Assembly: GCF_029543085.1 (NCBI RefSeq)
Contig: NZ_CP119967.1
Span: 6,083,001 to 6,147,000 of the forward strand
Source: Pseudomonas sp. A34-9
GTDB lineage: Bacteria; Pseudomonadota; Gammaproteobacteria; Pseudomonadales; Pseudomonadaceae
Reading direction: 5' to 3'
DNA: 64,000 bases
A program made the position numbers and the translations under genes. Within the stretch, counting starts at the first letter, position 1. Each line of letters begins with the position of its first letter. Shown in pieces: positions 63,785 through 64,000 of the stretch. The notes below the pieces were generated by a model that searched no databases, was not told where the DNA came from, and saw only the letters and a program-made list of their open reading frames with translations.

Positions 63785-63816
63785 TCTAACGGACTTGTAG
63801 CGCTCTTACGGGCCTC

Positions 63817-63881
63817 TTCGCGAGCAAGCTCGCTCCCACATTGAAATGCATTTCAAATGTGGGAGCGAGCTTGCTCGCGAA
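63817..63881. repeat. REP-type inverted pair (family A)
   Basis: TTCGCGAGCAAGCTCGCTCC plus CACA faces its complement across a short spacer, between the ferredoxin gene and the convergent partial gene. Confidence 0.85.
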
Positions 63882-63916
63882 AGGGCCATCAGCTACACAG
63901 CAAATCCCTGATCCGC

Positions 63917-64000
63917 TCACTCACGCTGCTCAAACCCCTCCCCGATACACCCCAGACACCGCACAAAAGCAGCTTTCGCCGGATCCACCACCAACGCCTG
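63917..64000 (-). CDS. 3' end of an unidentified gene (partial)
   Basis: On the minus strand the last 27 codons before TGA (63919-63917) read QALVVDPAKAAFVRCLGCIG and then EGFEQRE. Coding quality is good and the frame is open to the window edge. I do not recognise the family. A second frame ending at 63890 is also open but less convincing. Confidence 0.5.
   Translation of the reverse strand, partial: QALVVDPAKAAFVRCLGCIGEGFEQRE

Overview
The window looks like the chromosome of a fluorescent-group Pseudomonas (P. fluorescens lineage). Codon use is GC-rich, the gaps between genes carry several families of pseudomonad REP-type palindromes, and the order of housekeeping genes matches, as I recall it, P. 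aeruginosa PAO1 from about PA0362 to PA0421 (ferredoxin, coaD, lao genes, rsmD, M16 peptidases, ftsYEX, rpoH, thiSG-trmB, hemW, metXW, proC, pilT, pyrRBC', tonB3, gshB, pilGHIJ-chpA, rsmE, bioA, amine oxidase). No rRNA, tRNA, CRISPR array, prophage, insertion sequence or replication origin was recognised. About 60 protein genes are supported.

Layout, left to right. (1) 1-5431: end of an unidentified gene, a flavin amine oxidase with a histone-like tail, bioA (biotin), rsmE (16S rRNA methylation) and a hemolysin-III membrane protein. (2) 5642-14000: a complete biotin-independent malonate decarboxylase operon, mdcABCDEGH-madLM, on the minus strand, with a convergent LysR gene (probable mdcR). 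A promoter and a LysR-type dyad can be read in front of mdcA. The cluster sits between rsmE and the chp genes, which is not its place in PAO1. (3) 14107-15100: a MITE-like repeat, a small DUF6124-type gene with no ATG at its expected start, and a structured leader with two short ORFs and competing helices. (4) 15233-25192: the Pil-Chp twitching chemosensory operon pilG-pilH-pilI-pilJ-chpA-chpC, without pilK or chpB and with a shortened ChpA. (5) 25418-31428: gshB, tonB3, yqgE, ruvX, and pyrR-pyrB-pyrC' (pyrimidine synthesis, with a degenerate dihydroorotase).

(6) 31512-41055: TM2 protein, NlpC/P60 hydrolase, pilT, then yggS-proC-yggT-yggU, metX-metW, a DUF4426 gene, rdgB, hemW and a DUF3392 gene. 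(7) 41187-48675: trmB-thiG-thiS, DUF423, mtgA, rpoH with an AlgU/sigma-E-like promoter, and ftsY-ftsE-ftsX. (8) 49021-55410: two pairs of M16 peptidase genes flanking rsmD, apparently a duplication. (9) 55480-58247: YheT-type hydrolase, AraC regulator and a sulfurtransferase. (10) 58280-62790: laoR-laoC-laoB-laoA for long-chain alcohol and aldehyde oxidation, with a candidate LaoR operator over the promoter. (11) 62906-64000: coaD, a 2x[4Fe-4S] ferredoxin and the end of an unidentified minus-strand gene.

Many genes overlap by 1 to 8 bases (mdc, chp, fts, pyrB-pyrC', M16 pairs), which suggests translational coupling. Functions come from motifs and family knowledge read by eye; no database search was run. 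The least explained parts are the structured leader at 14709-15035, the doubled M16 system, and the pilus chemosensory operon without adaptation enzymes.
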